A stretch of DNA of 64,000 nucleotides, taken from contig NC_091111.1 in NCBI RefSeq assembly GCF_024713975.1, positions 17,985,501-18,049,500 on the forward strand, given 5' to 3'. The stretch comes from Paralichthys olivaceus. Lineage: Eukaryota; Chordata; Actinopteri; Pleuronectiformes; Paralichthyidae. The translations under genes were made by a program, and so were the position numbers. This document shows, piece after piece, positions 30,801-45,004 of the stretch. Below the pieces are notes generated by a model that saw only the letters and a list, made by a program, of their open reading frames with translations, did no database searches and had not been told where the DNA came from. Positions within the stretch are counted from its first letter, which is position 1. The number at the start of each line of letters is the position of its first letter.

Positions 30801-31273
30801 CAGGTTTACACATACAAAGATCTGTCTGTGGTCTGTGCAAGAATAAATATCAAAATAGGAAACAGTATAAAAATATTACAATACTAGAAAAAGGATTGTG
30901 CAGTATGAATGGGAGATATTTATATTTTGAAGTACGCACAGTTTGAGTTCAAGTGTCACAATGGAAAAACACAAAACTTCCTTAAGGAAAATACTCAAAA
31001 CATAGTACAACTAGTACTAGTACAACATAGTAAGCAGTAAAAAGGCACGCTGAAGTGTGGGTCAATAAAGTTTTCTCTTCTCTTCTCTTGGACGTTTCGT
31101 GTTTTATCACAGTTTTTTGTTTATTCAGGTTTGAATTTGAGGGACGACGTGAATACGTTTATGTTTTCTTTCTGGTATTGTCTCAATGAAGGGAAAAAAC
31201 CAAATGATTTATTTTGGTGAAACTTATTTCTTCTCCTCCTCTCTTCTTTGGGTGCTTTTATTCTGTCAACCCA

Positions 31274-31286
31274 ACCGGAAGTCCGG
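31274..31286. promoter_or_regulatory. fam89a: ETS-type site in the fam89a promoter
   Basis: ACCGGAAGTCCGG lies 195 bp upstream of the fam89a ATG and matches the ETS core CCGGAAGT, with an inverted second CCGG. The DNA between it and the ATG includes a long A-run and TTCCTC repeats. Confidence 0.4.
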
Positions 31287-31480
31287 TATCCCTCCCTGCG
31301 TGTTGCCTTCACGGCCCCTCGGTGTGCGGACAGTTTCTCGGGTGGTTCGCAGCTGGAACCTCGAGCTCCGCTTTTTCTCTTTGTGTCTCCAGGAACAAAC
31401 ATTTGAGTTAAAGTGATAAAAAAAAAAAAAAAAAGAGAGAAAGAACTTCTCCTCTTCCTCTTCCTCCGACCCTCGACGCC

Positions 31481-33763
<2,283 letters not shown>

Positions 33764-35640
33764 GGCCTCGTTCTCAGCATCTCTCTTGCAGATGGAAAGA
33801 CATTTCGGGGGAAGCGGACGGAGTAAAGCTGGAGGATAAGTGGAGCGGCTCTAAAAAAAAAAACCTTTTGGCCTCTGAGAAGGGAGCGATGGGTCAGAGA
33901 GACGGTGTCTCTTTACCATAACAGACTGTAAATATAAAGCACCAGCTCCAGCGTCATCATTCTCCTCCTCAGGTGAAACTCTTACCTGCGCCCCGGTGTC
34001 CTGACGATACGTCGCTGATGACGCCCTCTGAAACACTCAGGAGTCGAGATGGATTGTATTTAAAGACTTTGCATATTCAAAATTAGGCAATATATGTAAA
34101 TGATGTATTCCTTTTTATAACCAGCTCTGCCGCTGCTTCTGTATCCACTAGCCAGTTTCCCTTTTTGGCAAAACGTTTTTTTACATAACCAAGATATATG
34201 AACAAAGTTTTATTATTTATTATATAATATAAATAGCTCTCAATGGAAAGTTTGTACTTCGGCTCTACCCAGGAACAAGGGCACAGCTTTTACGTGCTGG
34301 AAAGAGGATGAGGTTTCTGAGCTCTGCGATCGATGTTGGTGCAAAGAGACGATCGACCTCGTCGACGTGTTGATGGAGACTGTGTGGGCGTGTTAACGTT
34401 GTCAGACCTCTGTAGTGGAGAAAGAGGTGGAGACCTCACACCTGAGAAGAGCGGAGGGCGTGTCTGTGCATGGGCGAGGTCCTCACTTTCTTTGCCTTTT
34501 AGACGGAGCAGACGTTTGCTCTGAAAATGTGAAACGTTCAAAATGCTGGATGAGTCATGGATATTACAAACTTCATTACAACTTAACATTGTAATCATCG
34601 AGTTAATCGCTGAGATCTGGGAGCTTCGGCAGACGCTCAGCAATTAGTTTGAGTGCAATATTATCTTAATCAGTAGAAATGGCAGCCAGAACTATGAAAA
34701 TAAAACCCAAGTTGTGATAAACACTAATTATTCGTCAACATAACCCGTTAGGAGGTGACAACCAGTAATCATCAGGAACACAACTACACAACATGAGCCA
34801 TTTTCTACACAACTTTGAGGCTTGTGTTAATATATTCTATCTAGATGTTGCCAAGATTTGAGAAACTGACCGGCGACGATGAACTTCTCTTGTAGCTTGC
34901 ACTTGACCGTTGGAACGGACTTACAGGGGAATCACAAGTGCATAAATCTGATCTGCCATCGGCGGCCGGCGACTTTGACAAGTTCTGCTTCGGTCAGATC
35001 GCGAGGGCGTTACTGTCGTCAGTGTTGCGGAGCAAACACGAAGCTGTCGCTCTAAACCTGGCAGCAAATATCAGTTGAATACAGGGTACTTTTATAAAAC
35101 TTCGTATCCTACAAGATCTTAACCATTCTCACCGTAGCAGCACATGCAGGCTCATGCTGAACAATATTTACTTCTTCAGAGCGATTGTTATTTCAGCGTT
35201 TTCTTACATCCACCGGGTTTCCGTTAAAATTGTCCGAGCCTCGTCCTAAAAACTGTAGCAGCGGGGACTTTTCCATTTCTACTCATTACTTATCTCTAAC
35301 AAGATTGTACCAGGGAGTGTCTGTCATGTTCAGAGTGAGGACGGTTCCAGTGTCCTCACAGATCTCTGTGCACAGTCTGAGTTTCCATTTGCAAACACAG
35401 CCTTACTTTAAACTCTACGTCTCTTTCTTTTGCCGTCGTCCTGCGTCATGTATCTTACGTCAGGCAAAGACAATTGGATGTGTGTGTTCGCATATATTCT
35501 TAACTTCTAATGTTCATTTGAATGCTCTGTCCGGTCTTCCTGAATATCTGAACTCTGTGTAGCACGCTAACGTCGCAGCTCCGGCGAGCAGTCGCTGTTT
35601 TCAGTTGTGTGTTGATATTGCGTCTGTTAAGATCACACTG

Positions 35641-35850
35641 TGTAGAAAGATGGACGACACGTCTTCACCTCCTCCTGTTGTACAAAAGTGAAGCCAAAAT
35701 ATCCGACCTTTTAATTTAGTTCCATGCCCTTTGGCTAACATGGAGGAGGCAGGGTTTAAAACCTATACCGAATCCAGCCACCGGGGGGGGGGGTCAAGAT
35801 GATTTGGCTCCACTTTTCGGGAGCAGGCACGTCGTCCATCTTTATAAACA
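35641..35850. mobile_element. MITE-like element with terminal inverted repeats
   Basis: The left end TGTAGAAAGATGGACGACAC and the right end, read in reverse, TGTTTATAAAGATGGACGAC form inverted repeats about 210 bp apart. The interior shares GGTGGCTGG, TATAGGT and GCCTCCTCCATGTTA (reverse strand) with pieces at 42021-42165, 47993-48145 and 62328-62475. No coding capacity is present, so this is a non-autonomous DNA element. A C/G-run of 10 lies at about 35783-35792. Target-site duplication is not clear. Confidence 0.65.
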
Positions 35851-38800
35851 TTCTACGATACAGATCACATGACGTCACGTGTACATTTGGAACACAAACC
35901 AAAGAAAGTGCAGCACTCAAGATGAAATGTATTTGGTTCAAGCTGCCGAAGAAGAAAAACTTTCATTTGACTTTAAAGGTGCAGTTCAACATCTGACCTG
36001 ATGTGTTGAAGAATGTCTCCACGAGTCTTTTCACAGCTGATGAATGGAGCTGGACACTAAACACACGTTATTCTCTGTGCTTCACTGTCCCAGTGTCACG
36101 GAAACACTAATGTCTGATTCCTAACGACGTGGTTATTGTGACATTGACTCCACCGACTGACGTATGAAAGTCTAGAGGATTAAATTTACTGTTGGACACA
36201 GTCACAGCTACACATTGGTTTGTGTAACGAGCTCGAAGCTTGATGTGTAGTAACTGTACAACGTTTGTTGGTGAAGGAAAAGTTTGGCGTTTTTTGTTTT
36301 TGGGCTGAGTGTTGCATAATAACATCGATGCCACCCTCGTGTTTGTACAGAAGTTACGAAACCACCTCCTGCAGGTCGTAAGCTTAGCTTAGCAGCATCG
36401 TGAGCGGGGAAAGGGTTCACCTCGCTCTCTTCGGCAGAAAGAAAATCCAGCAGCACCACTAAAGCTCATTAATTAACAGCTCAGTGTTTAAATCTGGACA
36501 CAAACCGGAGTTCAGAGACAAACACGTGTGAACGAGGACGGACGACGAGAAACGTCAAACTATTCCTTTTACCAGTTTGATCACTTCACAACTCTAAAGG
36601 TCTGTCGAGGATTTTTGTCTTTTGACTCCAATCTGAGTTTGGTTTCACTCTTTTTCTGCTTCTCACGTATTTACTCACTTGAAACCCTTCGTTGTTCATA
36701 ATAATCTTAATGCGTCTGAAAATGTCTTAATACAACTACATAACCAATCAGAGGCAGAGAACAATGGTTTTATTATATAATTTCAATTGAATGTTTGTGT
36801 TATTTCTTTCCACAGTTTGGATCTGAGTGCTGCTAATACTTTTCAGTCAAATTACGCGTTTTTGGGTGATTTAAAAAAAAAAAAAAAAGTGTTCTGTTGT
36901 TAAAGCTCACAAACAATCTAACCGATGAGAAATCATGACCCAGGCCTGTTATTGGATGTCTACACATTTAGTGCCTTTAGAAATCTTCAGGTCTCAGACT
37001 GATTAAAAGGTGAGGAGCAAGGCTGGGAGAGAACGTGTCATTTTCTTCAACAGCAATATAACAGAAGTTCAGCATAATGGTTGTTTGGCTTTGTTTTGAG
37101 TCAGCCTCAGTTTTCTGTGTAGTTTGCCTTTAAATTTGAAACAAACAATGATTTCTTCACATTTATCCTGACGATTATCAACACTGACTGATATAAATAA
37201 AAAGACATTTTCCTCCACGTCGAGCAGCCTTCGATAAATGTTCAGTAATAAGAGCTTCGTTCTGCTTTTAACAACACCAGCAAACTGCACCCAGTGTTGT
37301 AACGTCAGCAGTTGAATATCGTGTATTTTCTACTTTGAAAAAAAAAAAAAACCGTTGGATGTGTAAACGTGGTGATGCCTTCTCAGGAGAAACCTGTGGC
37401 AAAATGTGGTTTGTGTTGTTGGGACGAGTAACATCTTAAATCCTCGTCATGTCACTTTGTATTATTTGGTCGTGTTGTTTTACATCAGTAGCCGTACAGA
37501 TGTAAATGATCCACCCGCCACTTTAACGGATTTACTCCAACAAACTATGAACGTCAAACTTTCAGTGCTAGTTTCTCTAAATCAAAAAGCGAGTGCTTCT
37601 TTCTGGAGCCAAACAATCACACGGAGAAATGTTTTCTACTCGAGTGGCCTCAATAGACCAGAATGCAAATGCAACCGCAGAGATGAGGCGTTGCCGTGTG
37701 TACGCAGCTGTGCTCTCGTGATTCTACGGGATGCATTCTGGGAAATGTGAAGGTTGCGGAAGTGGCTGCACCAAAAAATAGCAAATGGAGACTCTTAATC
37801 AAAGTTGATGGTATTTAATGGGTGTCAGGGAGGAGATTTATCCCTGTAACGTGTTTATTTGCTTCCCTGAAAAAGCCTCAAATGTTTAAAAACGCATTTT
37901 GTTGAAACGTACGTTTCTTCTCCAGCTGAAATAAACCGACCTGTGTGGAGATTTCTGTTAAATCAGCCATGAAACATTAAACAGACGCTAACATGGGGTT
38001 TGCAGCCATTTTACCAGCATTGACTTCCAGAATAATCACGTTCAAGCTTTGAATATCTGAAATGTCGTATTTATATATATCATCATTCTTTAAGTCACTA
38101 TAGCGACAGACGTTTTGATGTATTTTGTGTTGTATAGACGAACACGTGTGAAGCCTGTGTTGTTATCATCCATCATGACTCCTGCTCTTTAACCCTGAAC
38201 GACCATACTACTGTTATAGTCTCAGTGCTTTTCTCTCATAATTATTATCCTGATATTAATTTAATAAAGTGATTCCATACTTTCCAGGTCTGGAGTTTGT
38301 GTTGTTGTGGAATAGAAACTCAACTAGACGATAATTTGGAGTGAAATGAATCTTAAATCAGCTCAGTCTGTTTTTGATAATTTTTTCTTTGCACACGTCT
38401 CCAACAACCGCTTTGCTAAAACCTCACATTTACACAAAATCACCATCCGGCTGTCTCACAGCGAAAAAAGATTCCTGAATCCAACAATTGTCCAAAACTG
38501 TGAAGACACAACATAAACCACAGAACGTTAACGATCCTCTTCATCCCCTCACAGAACCAAACACTGAAAGACTCAGTTCTCTCTCCACCGTCTTCCTCCT
38601 CTCTCTGCTGCCCTACTTCTTTCTTTCTCCTGAATGCATCTCACTCTGACCTGCATTTAAATGCACCGATCTGCATTTTGCAGCGGAGTCTGTGCCACGT
38701 CGGTGCCGTTCCGCTTTAATTGATCATCTCCGCAGCGGCAGGATGTGATGGCTTTGAAGTAGCATCTCCTCGTGCTGAGAGCTTCAGAGGAATCACTGAT

Positions 38801-39609
38801 GATGATACAACTGTTTGTATGTTTTCATATTCACAACCCTCCCAGAGAGACTGAAGAACTGGGCCAGGCAGCTATCGTATGAACACGTTCTCCACATCTC
38901 TGCTGAGATGTTCAGATTTGAAATATCAGAGTGTGGCAGCTGCAGAGGTCACAAATGCGTTTCTTTAAAACGTGATAAACCAGCTGAGCAGACGACAGAT
39001 GAACTCAGTTCTGTTGTTCGTCTCTGAGCTTGTGTCCTCACAGTTGGGAGGTTTTCTGTGTACGAAGGCCCTGGCTTTCACTGAGCGTGATTGGAATCCC
39101 ATGTTGCCTCTCTGTGCTCTGGTCTCGTGCTGCCTGTCCGAGCGTCTGTCGGGAGATTAGAGCAGATTAACATAATCTTGACCGAGCGGGCAAATCCAAG
39201 GTGCGCATCACTCTCTCCGCAGGGGACAGATTTCCACATCAGAGCCGGACTGTGACGCTCGTCCCTCAAAGCAACATGTGTGAAAGAAGAGGTGGATGTT
39301 TTTAGACTGACAGCGTCACTTTGATATTTAGTCGTGTGTTTTATCTCACATCAGAGTTTCCCTCTGTTTCCTCTGGCTTGTTCTCTTCATTCCATTGATT
39401 CCTCTGAGGTCATGACTCAGCTGTTTGTTTCCTCCTGTTGTTACTGTGCAACAGGTTATTAGAATCTTTACATGTCGTGAATGCAGCTGCACCCAGAACA
39501 GCTTTAAACACGTTCTTCATCAGTTCTGGATCAATCAACGCAGATTCATCTAATTGGAGGCGTGTGTGTGTGTGTTAATGATGACAGTGCATGTTTGGAT
39601 TAACATTTT

Positions 39610-39785
39610 TATGAGCTCCGCCAAGAAGGTTGTTTGTTTGTTGGTTTAAAAGCAAGATTACTGAAGAACTACTCAACTTTATCAATAATTCATGGATCTT
39701 GATGGAAAAAAGAACATTTAGGGGACTGATATTTATGAATGTGTGAAATTAGGCGTGGCTTGATTGTAGAAGTATGCGCTCTAGT
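39610..39785 (+). repeat. old copy of the 'GCTCCGCCAAG' fish repeat
   Basis: ATGAGCTCCGCCAAGAAGG opens it and GAAGTATGCGCTCTAGTT closes it. The inside keeps AATTCATGGATCTTG and GGGGACTGATATTTATG, shared with 4727-4995. The ends GAGCTCCGCC and TGCGCTC are typical of the family. Confidence 0.5.
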
Positions 39786-41817
39786 TTTAAAAGTTTCCAC
39801 TGTTCATCTCAGATCATGCTATTTGATCAACTCTGTGTTGAACATGGTTGATTATGAAATGTAAAATTTAAACTGTGGCCTCCAGTCTGTACCTTTTGGT
39901 TCAATTGATCAACAGAATGAACAAATAGATTTTCAGTAAAGTGTTTTAAATCAGCAGAAACACGGAGGGCGAACTGACTCCATGCTGGTCTTCTCCTCCA
40001 GACCTGCAGGTCAGTGGCTGTAATCTTAATCTGTTTAGTCTCAGATTAAACCGCTACACGCCACAGTAAGTGAACAACACTTTCCAGACTCCACATTCAG
40101 AAGCTCTCTCAGCGGTTTGTTCACACAGACGAATCACAGCACTGCAGAAAAAACACAAAACATAATGCTCATGTTTATTTATTTCTTTATTACGATCTAA
40201 TGAATTCAAGCTTTGGATTGTTTTTCTTCAATGAGATGATGTTGTTGTGTTTGCGTGGATTGATTTCCACAGAGACTCTGTAGCAGATCCACCCAGGGCG
40301 AGGACACATTCCACGTTCATGTGCTGTATCCTCAACTATTCACAGACCTGTAATAACACGTATCCATGTGCAGGGGCAGCACGCGCAAACACACACATGC
40401 ACAAAATCACATGCAACCCTGAGCAACTATGTGAAAGTGCAAACATTTTGTTTTTCATATCTTGTGTGTAACAGACGGTTCACATGCTGCAACATTTATC
40501 TGTCTCTCTGCAGACTGTGGCCACTCGCTCCGCAAGTGGGTTTTTACATAATTCATCACAGGAACACATGTCGCACCCAAATGTTGAGGGCTGGTCTATG
40601 TCAGAGAGCCACAGCTATTTCAATATCATGTCTCTTTGCACATTTCAAAACCAAAAATAGAAAATATTCTGGTATAATCCACGTTAAACTGTGAGACGGA
40701 CACTTTTATTTAAAAGCCCCGACAATAAGAGGACGCTATTCTCTCTGACTTTCCTGTGTGGGCGATGGTTCAGAAGGATGGGAAGAGGAAACACTATATT
40801 TATTGCGAGGTAATGCAAAAGAAGTGCTCATAAATGATCATCCCTTCGAAGAAAAAAAAAACTCTGACTGAACATCTGTTGTGTTTACAGACACATGATC
40901 CACATTCCAGGGACGGTGGGTGGAGAGCTGCTGAAGTTTGAAGCTAATCAACATGTTTCATCATGATTATTTAAAATCAGATGTCTGGTAAGATTCTAAT
41001 CAAATAATCATAGTCAGTTATCAAACGTGAGGATTTGCTGCTTTTACTTTATAGAATTTTGAACTAAATATTTTCTTCTGGGGAACCAGTAATATTCTCC
41101 CAACAGATAAACACGTGTGATGGCCCCTATCATACATGTACCGCTATGGCGTGTTTTTGTCATGTTTAATTCTAATTTGCTGGCTCTCTCGTGTCCATTC
41201 TGCTATTTGTTGTGGCTCATAAGCTCAGTTACAAAAGTAAATAAGACAAAAGTCAACAGGTTTTCTTTACCAACCCTGTGTATCAACATTTATCTTGTGT
41301 GTGAGTGAGTGTAAGAATTTCACCAATGAGCTACAGAATGTGAAGAGTGTCCTGTCCACACAGAGAACGAGTTATTGTCTATTTACAACCTCAGCCTCTG
41401 TGTTTGTATGACCCAGGAATTAGAGCATGTTACAGTAATTTAGATCATGGGATGCTCCTCATGTCGTAGCTCCTCTCCAGATAAAGTGATCAGAAATAAA
41501 CACACTGGAATCTTGACTTGCTTCATTGTCCGCTTTAAAACTTAAATTCAAGAACAAGATCAAGGATCCAGCACCTTTTCAGTCTGCCGGCGTAAATATC
41601 TGCAATCAATATAAATCCTGAGAAAAGAAATATCTTCTGCTGCTCTTTATCTCAACCTGCAGACATTTCATTAAGGCATTTGCATCCGTCTCTGCCTCAC
41701 AGGAACCGAAGGTGCCGAAGGTTTGAGCAGAAGGTTCGTTAAAAACTGGCTCGCTGCCTCTGTCACAGGCTGACGTCCACAGTCACTTGTCCTTCCCTGA
41801 GATTAGTGACTTAAGTC

Positions 41818-43966
41818 TCAGTCTGTCAACATCTCCTGGATGCTCCATGGAAACTTTTTACAGGCCTGAGCCACACAGGTCTCAGACAGCACGCCTAAAC
41901 ACACAGCCAGCAGTGACAGACGTCTACTGCTGTTCAGGATCACTGCAGAAAAAAAGGCAGGAGAGTGAAAGATGTTAAAAACTTCTGAAATCACACAGAG
42001 AAGGAATAAACAGGAAGAAAGTGTCAGCCAAAATTGAAGCTAAGTCAGCTTGATCAACCCCTGGTGGCTGGCTGAAGTATAGGTCATAAACTCAGCCTCC
42101 TCCATGTTAACAGGTGGTCAAATATGGTTTCAGTCATTTTAGGTAGTTCCGATCAGATTGATGTAAGTTTACGTGATCAACCTTTAATTTGTTATTTGAT
42201 GGATGGACGGATAGAATCAACCCTTCAGACAGAAATGTTCTCATACCTCTGATCGCCTGTGAGTTTGAAGTGAGCACAAACAGTTTGATGAGGCCGAGGC
42301 AGAGCGGGGAGTAGTCGTGCTCCCAGATGACGGCAGGGATGAGGAGGACCTTCCCGTAGCAGGAGAGCAGCAGAGCACGGAGGAGCAGGCGCAGCTCCAG
42401 CTTCCCGCCCTGCAGACGACCCACCACCGCCCAGAGGAACCACAGCACACTGATGCAGAACGCTGACAGCTCTACAGCAGCGAGATAAAGACGAGTCACT
42501 GACTGACTTCTCAGAAACAAAGATCAAATTGTTGCATCAACAAGAGTCACTCTGTGTCAAGGTGTTTTCCCTGTAACACCACTCAAAGCATGCAGCAAGG
42601 ATTTATCATTCCTTTTCCCTGAGGCCACTTCATCATAATTTGATCATCGTTTCTGTCATTTGTCAAAGTTATCAATCATTCTCTGATTTCAGCTTCTGGT
42701 GAATCCCTGCTGATTGTGATGAGCATTTTTCATCTTCTGATATTTTATACTTCTGATATTAATCTGCAGATAAATAGATAGTTAGAGACGATACCAGTAA
42801 ATTTAAAGAAATACTTTTTCATAGCACTCGTATGATCATCTTACCGAGGGCGGCCAATCCAAACATGCCGTAGAACTCCCACTCCTTGGTGTACCGTATG
42901 ATGTCGGCTGGGTCACTGCTCTGTTTGGAGCCATGGAGCAGAGACCACCTGAGGTACGCCTCACACAGCAGGCAGAACACGCACAACTTCCAGTGAATCT
43001 AGAAAGACGGAGGAGAAGGGGCACAATCACGACCTGAAGAGAAACACTAGTGATCTGGATACGAGTCCAGAGAACCCGAACACGATGACTAACCTGACAG
43101 AATAAGTTTACTATCACTTCTTCCTCTTATTATTATTTATTTCTCGATGTTTATAAAGATGCTTACAATCCAGGAAGGATGGAACGCATTACGCTTATTT
43201 TCTTGATTCAAAGATGCAGCAGATGAGGTAACTTACATCCAAGCTTGTGTTGAACAAAATGTGCCTGAACGCCTGCGTCTTGCACAAGATGGCATCAATC
43301 AAGATGATAACTGGGTCATACTCTATGTACTTGTCCACTGGCTTTTGGCAGGACTCCTGGAGAAACAGACACACACACACTCAGTTATACAGAATACAGT
43401 CTGTCAACAGTTTTAAGAAGTTCTTAAACACGTGCTATTTGATTTTAAGTTGGTCTTGTCCCTGTGGTTCCATTGTTTTAACTCGTCCTCTGTATAGTTT
43501 TTATTCTTCTATTGTTTGTGTTGTTTCCTGTTTTTAATCTTAATGTTTTTTTAAAAGGTGCTTCATAAATAAAACGTATTTACTTACAACTATCCAGTTA
43601 TGTGTGTGTTGTTGCTTAGGGATGATGCTAATTAGCTTGGTTAAAGGGATGAAGCTAATATTTCATTGGCTCACGTTTGATTTCACTACTTTATTGGTTC
43701 TTATACTTATAAACTATAGTTTAAAACAAATAGTCCCGATCCCAAACACACCATGGCAACATGTGACAACAGTAAATACACTGGTCTTCACATGATGGAG
43801 CTATAAACTCGTTAGCTAGTAGCATCGTGGTGATAACCCGAGTTTAACACGTGAATCGTTAACTTACACATATGGTAATCTTCAGGATGTTGTTGCTGTA
43901 ATCCCGGTGCAGCTCCGTCGCTGTCTCGTTACATTCAACACATCTAAACACACGTTTATCCATCAT
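41818..43966 (-). CDS. arv1: ARV1, ER lipid-homeostasis protein
   Basis: ARV1 is an ER membrane protein needed for sterol distribution and GPI-anchor synthesis. Five exons: 43966-43868, 43356-43237, 42998-42845, 42471-42247 and 41942-41818, closing in frame to 240 residues (human 271). The N-terminal ARV homology domain carries a four-cysteine zinc site, C9-V-E-C12 and C33-E-S-C36, the second pair split by intron 1. The conserved block [20 protein letters not shown] is followed by [29 protein letters not shown] and [14 protein letters not shown]. Hydrophobic segments follow ([49 protein letters not shown]). The last exon, [20 protein letters not shown], is short and ends QEMLTD; its tail differs from mammals. 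Two ATGs in a row make the first residue uncertain by one. It is divergent from ttc13. Confidence 0.94.
42021..42165 (+). repeat. MITE-family fragment in arv1/intergenic DNA
   Basis: CCCCTGGTGGCTGGCTGAAG, TATAGGTCATAAACTCAGCC and TCCTCCATGTTAAC match the core of the elements at 35641, 47993 and 62328. Terminal repeats are lost here. It lies in arv1 intron 4, on the opposite strand to the gene. Confidence 0.5.
43400..43585 (+). repeat. probable LINE 3' tail in arv1 intron 1
   Basis: TTTAAGAAGTTCTTAAACAC is followed by TCTTGTCCCTGTGGTTCC, T-rich text and AAAGGTGCTTCATAAATAAA, the form of a decayed fish LINE 3' end. Assignment to a clade is not possible. Confidence 0.35.
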
Positions 43967-45004
43967 CTCCTCTGGAAACAGACGAGAAGAAGCTAGCATG
44001 AGGGACTGTGCAGCCGGAAGAAAGATGGCTGCTCACAGTCCCGCATTCAGAGTAAAAGCACTGGTTTGTCAAAATTGTGAGAGGTTGAGAAAATATTTTT
44101 GTGAAATGTTATACATGTTATATCACACTTTACTTTCTGCAGCACTTTTAATTAGATAAGATATATATACTTTCATTGATCACAACAGTAGTAGCAGTTG
44201 TTTTTGTTGTTGTATTAAAAGTATAGTTTGTTGTTGATGAAGTAATAGTATTGGTATTATTTGAAGTAGTTATTGTTGTTGTAGTAGTAAAAGTTGATGT
44301 AGTAATAGTTGTTATTGTGGTTGTGATAGTAGAACTGGTTGATGTTGTTGATGTAGTAATAGTAGTAGTACAGGTTTTTGTTGTGGTAGTTATAGTAGTA
44401 GTTATTGTTGTTGTAGTAGTAAAAGTTGATGTAGTAATAGTTGTTATTATGGCAGTGATAGTAGAACTGGTTGATGTTGTTGTTGAAGTAGTAGTTGTTG
44501 GTGTTGTAGTAGTAAAAGTTGATGTAGTAATAGTTGTTATTGTGGTAGTTATAGTTGAACTGGTTGATGTTGTTGATGTAGTAATAGTAGTACAGGTTTT
44601 TGTTGTAGTTAAAGTAGTAGTTGTTGGTGTTGTAGTAGTAAAAGTTGATGTAGTAATAGTTGTTATTGTGGTAGTGATAGTAGAACTGGTTGATGTGATA
44701 ATAGCAGCAGTAGTAGTAGTAGTACAATGGCAAATGACAGGTTAGTCAAGCATATACTTCAGTTCTATCATATTTGTACCTGACAAAATGATACAACCAA
44801 AGTACTTTACACCTGTGGAGTGTGACAGTCGCGTACTTGTGATTTTACTCTGAAAGGCTTCCGGAGGAAAAAGTTTCGATTAGTTTACTTGACGCCGTTT
44901 GCACGGACCGGTTTGACAGCCGCAGAGCATGCCGGGACATGTAGTCAGCTCTCGGCGGTGGCGCTGCGGCAGCTTCCGCTCGGTGCTTGTCACACATGAG
45001 CAAC
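43967..45004. promoter_or_regulatory. bidirectional promoter region of arv1 and ttc13
   Basis: About 1 kb lies between the divergent start codons. On the arv1 side CCGGAAG (44014-44020) is followed by AAGATGGCTGC (44022-44032), an ETS site next to a YY1-type site. On the ttc13 side there is GCATGCCGGGACATGTAGT (44927-44945), the reverse of a ZNF143/STAF motif (ACTACATGTCCCGGCATGC), and CTTCCGG near 44858. The two ends look like separate CpG-type core promoters, pushed apart by the simple repeat at 44240-44735. Confidence 0.6.
44240..44735. repeat. imperfect higher-order TTG/TAG-type simple repeat, open on both strands
   Basis: The sequence is built of GTTGTAGTAGTAAAAGTTGA-type words. The phrase AAAAGTTGATGTAGTAATAG returns near 44289, 44421, 44514 and 44640, so units of roughly 93-132 bp repeat with a step that keeps the 3-base frame. 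As a result both strands stay open for about 158-164 codons (Val-rich one way, Tyr/Asn-rich the other). It sits between arv1 and ttc13 and is not a gene. Confidence 0.85.

Larger units (their letters stand above)
27099..31480. other. sprtn 3' UTR and intergenic DNA to fam89a
   Basis: The sprtn 3' UTR probably ends just after AATAAA at 27867-27872. From there to fam89a no gene is seen. It holds AT tracts (29599-29622), GT/CA tracts (29748-29773 and 29930-29955), and LINE-like tails (about 29520-29590 with GTTGTGGGACTAATAAAAGA, and about 31050-31085 with GGGTCAATAAAG). A non-repeat stretch at about 28980-29350 looks more constrained. The fam89a promoter lies at the right end, with ACCGGAAGTCCGG (31274-31286), an ETS-type site. 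Confidence 0.5.
33764..41817. other. fam89a 3' UTR and intergenic DNA to arv1 3' end
   Basis: The 3' UTR of fam89a starts here. A candidate canonical signal AATAAA lies far away at 38263-38268, so the UTR may be long or nearer weaker signals may be used. A MITE-like element lies at 35641-35850 and an old repeat at 39610-39785. A-runs occur at about 36873-36888 and 37339-37351. The arv1 3' UTR lies at the right end on the minus strand. No coding exon was found on either strand. Confidence 0.5.

Noticed and set aside
44251-44745. Open frames of about 160 codons on both strands (Val-rich and Tyr/Asn-rich)
   Set aside because: They follow from a 3-base-type simple repeat that lacks stops in either direction; no domain, no splice sites, no normal codon use.
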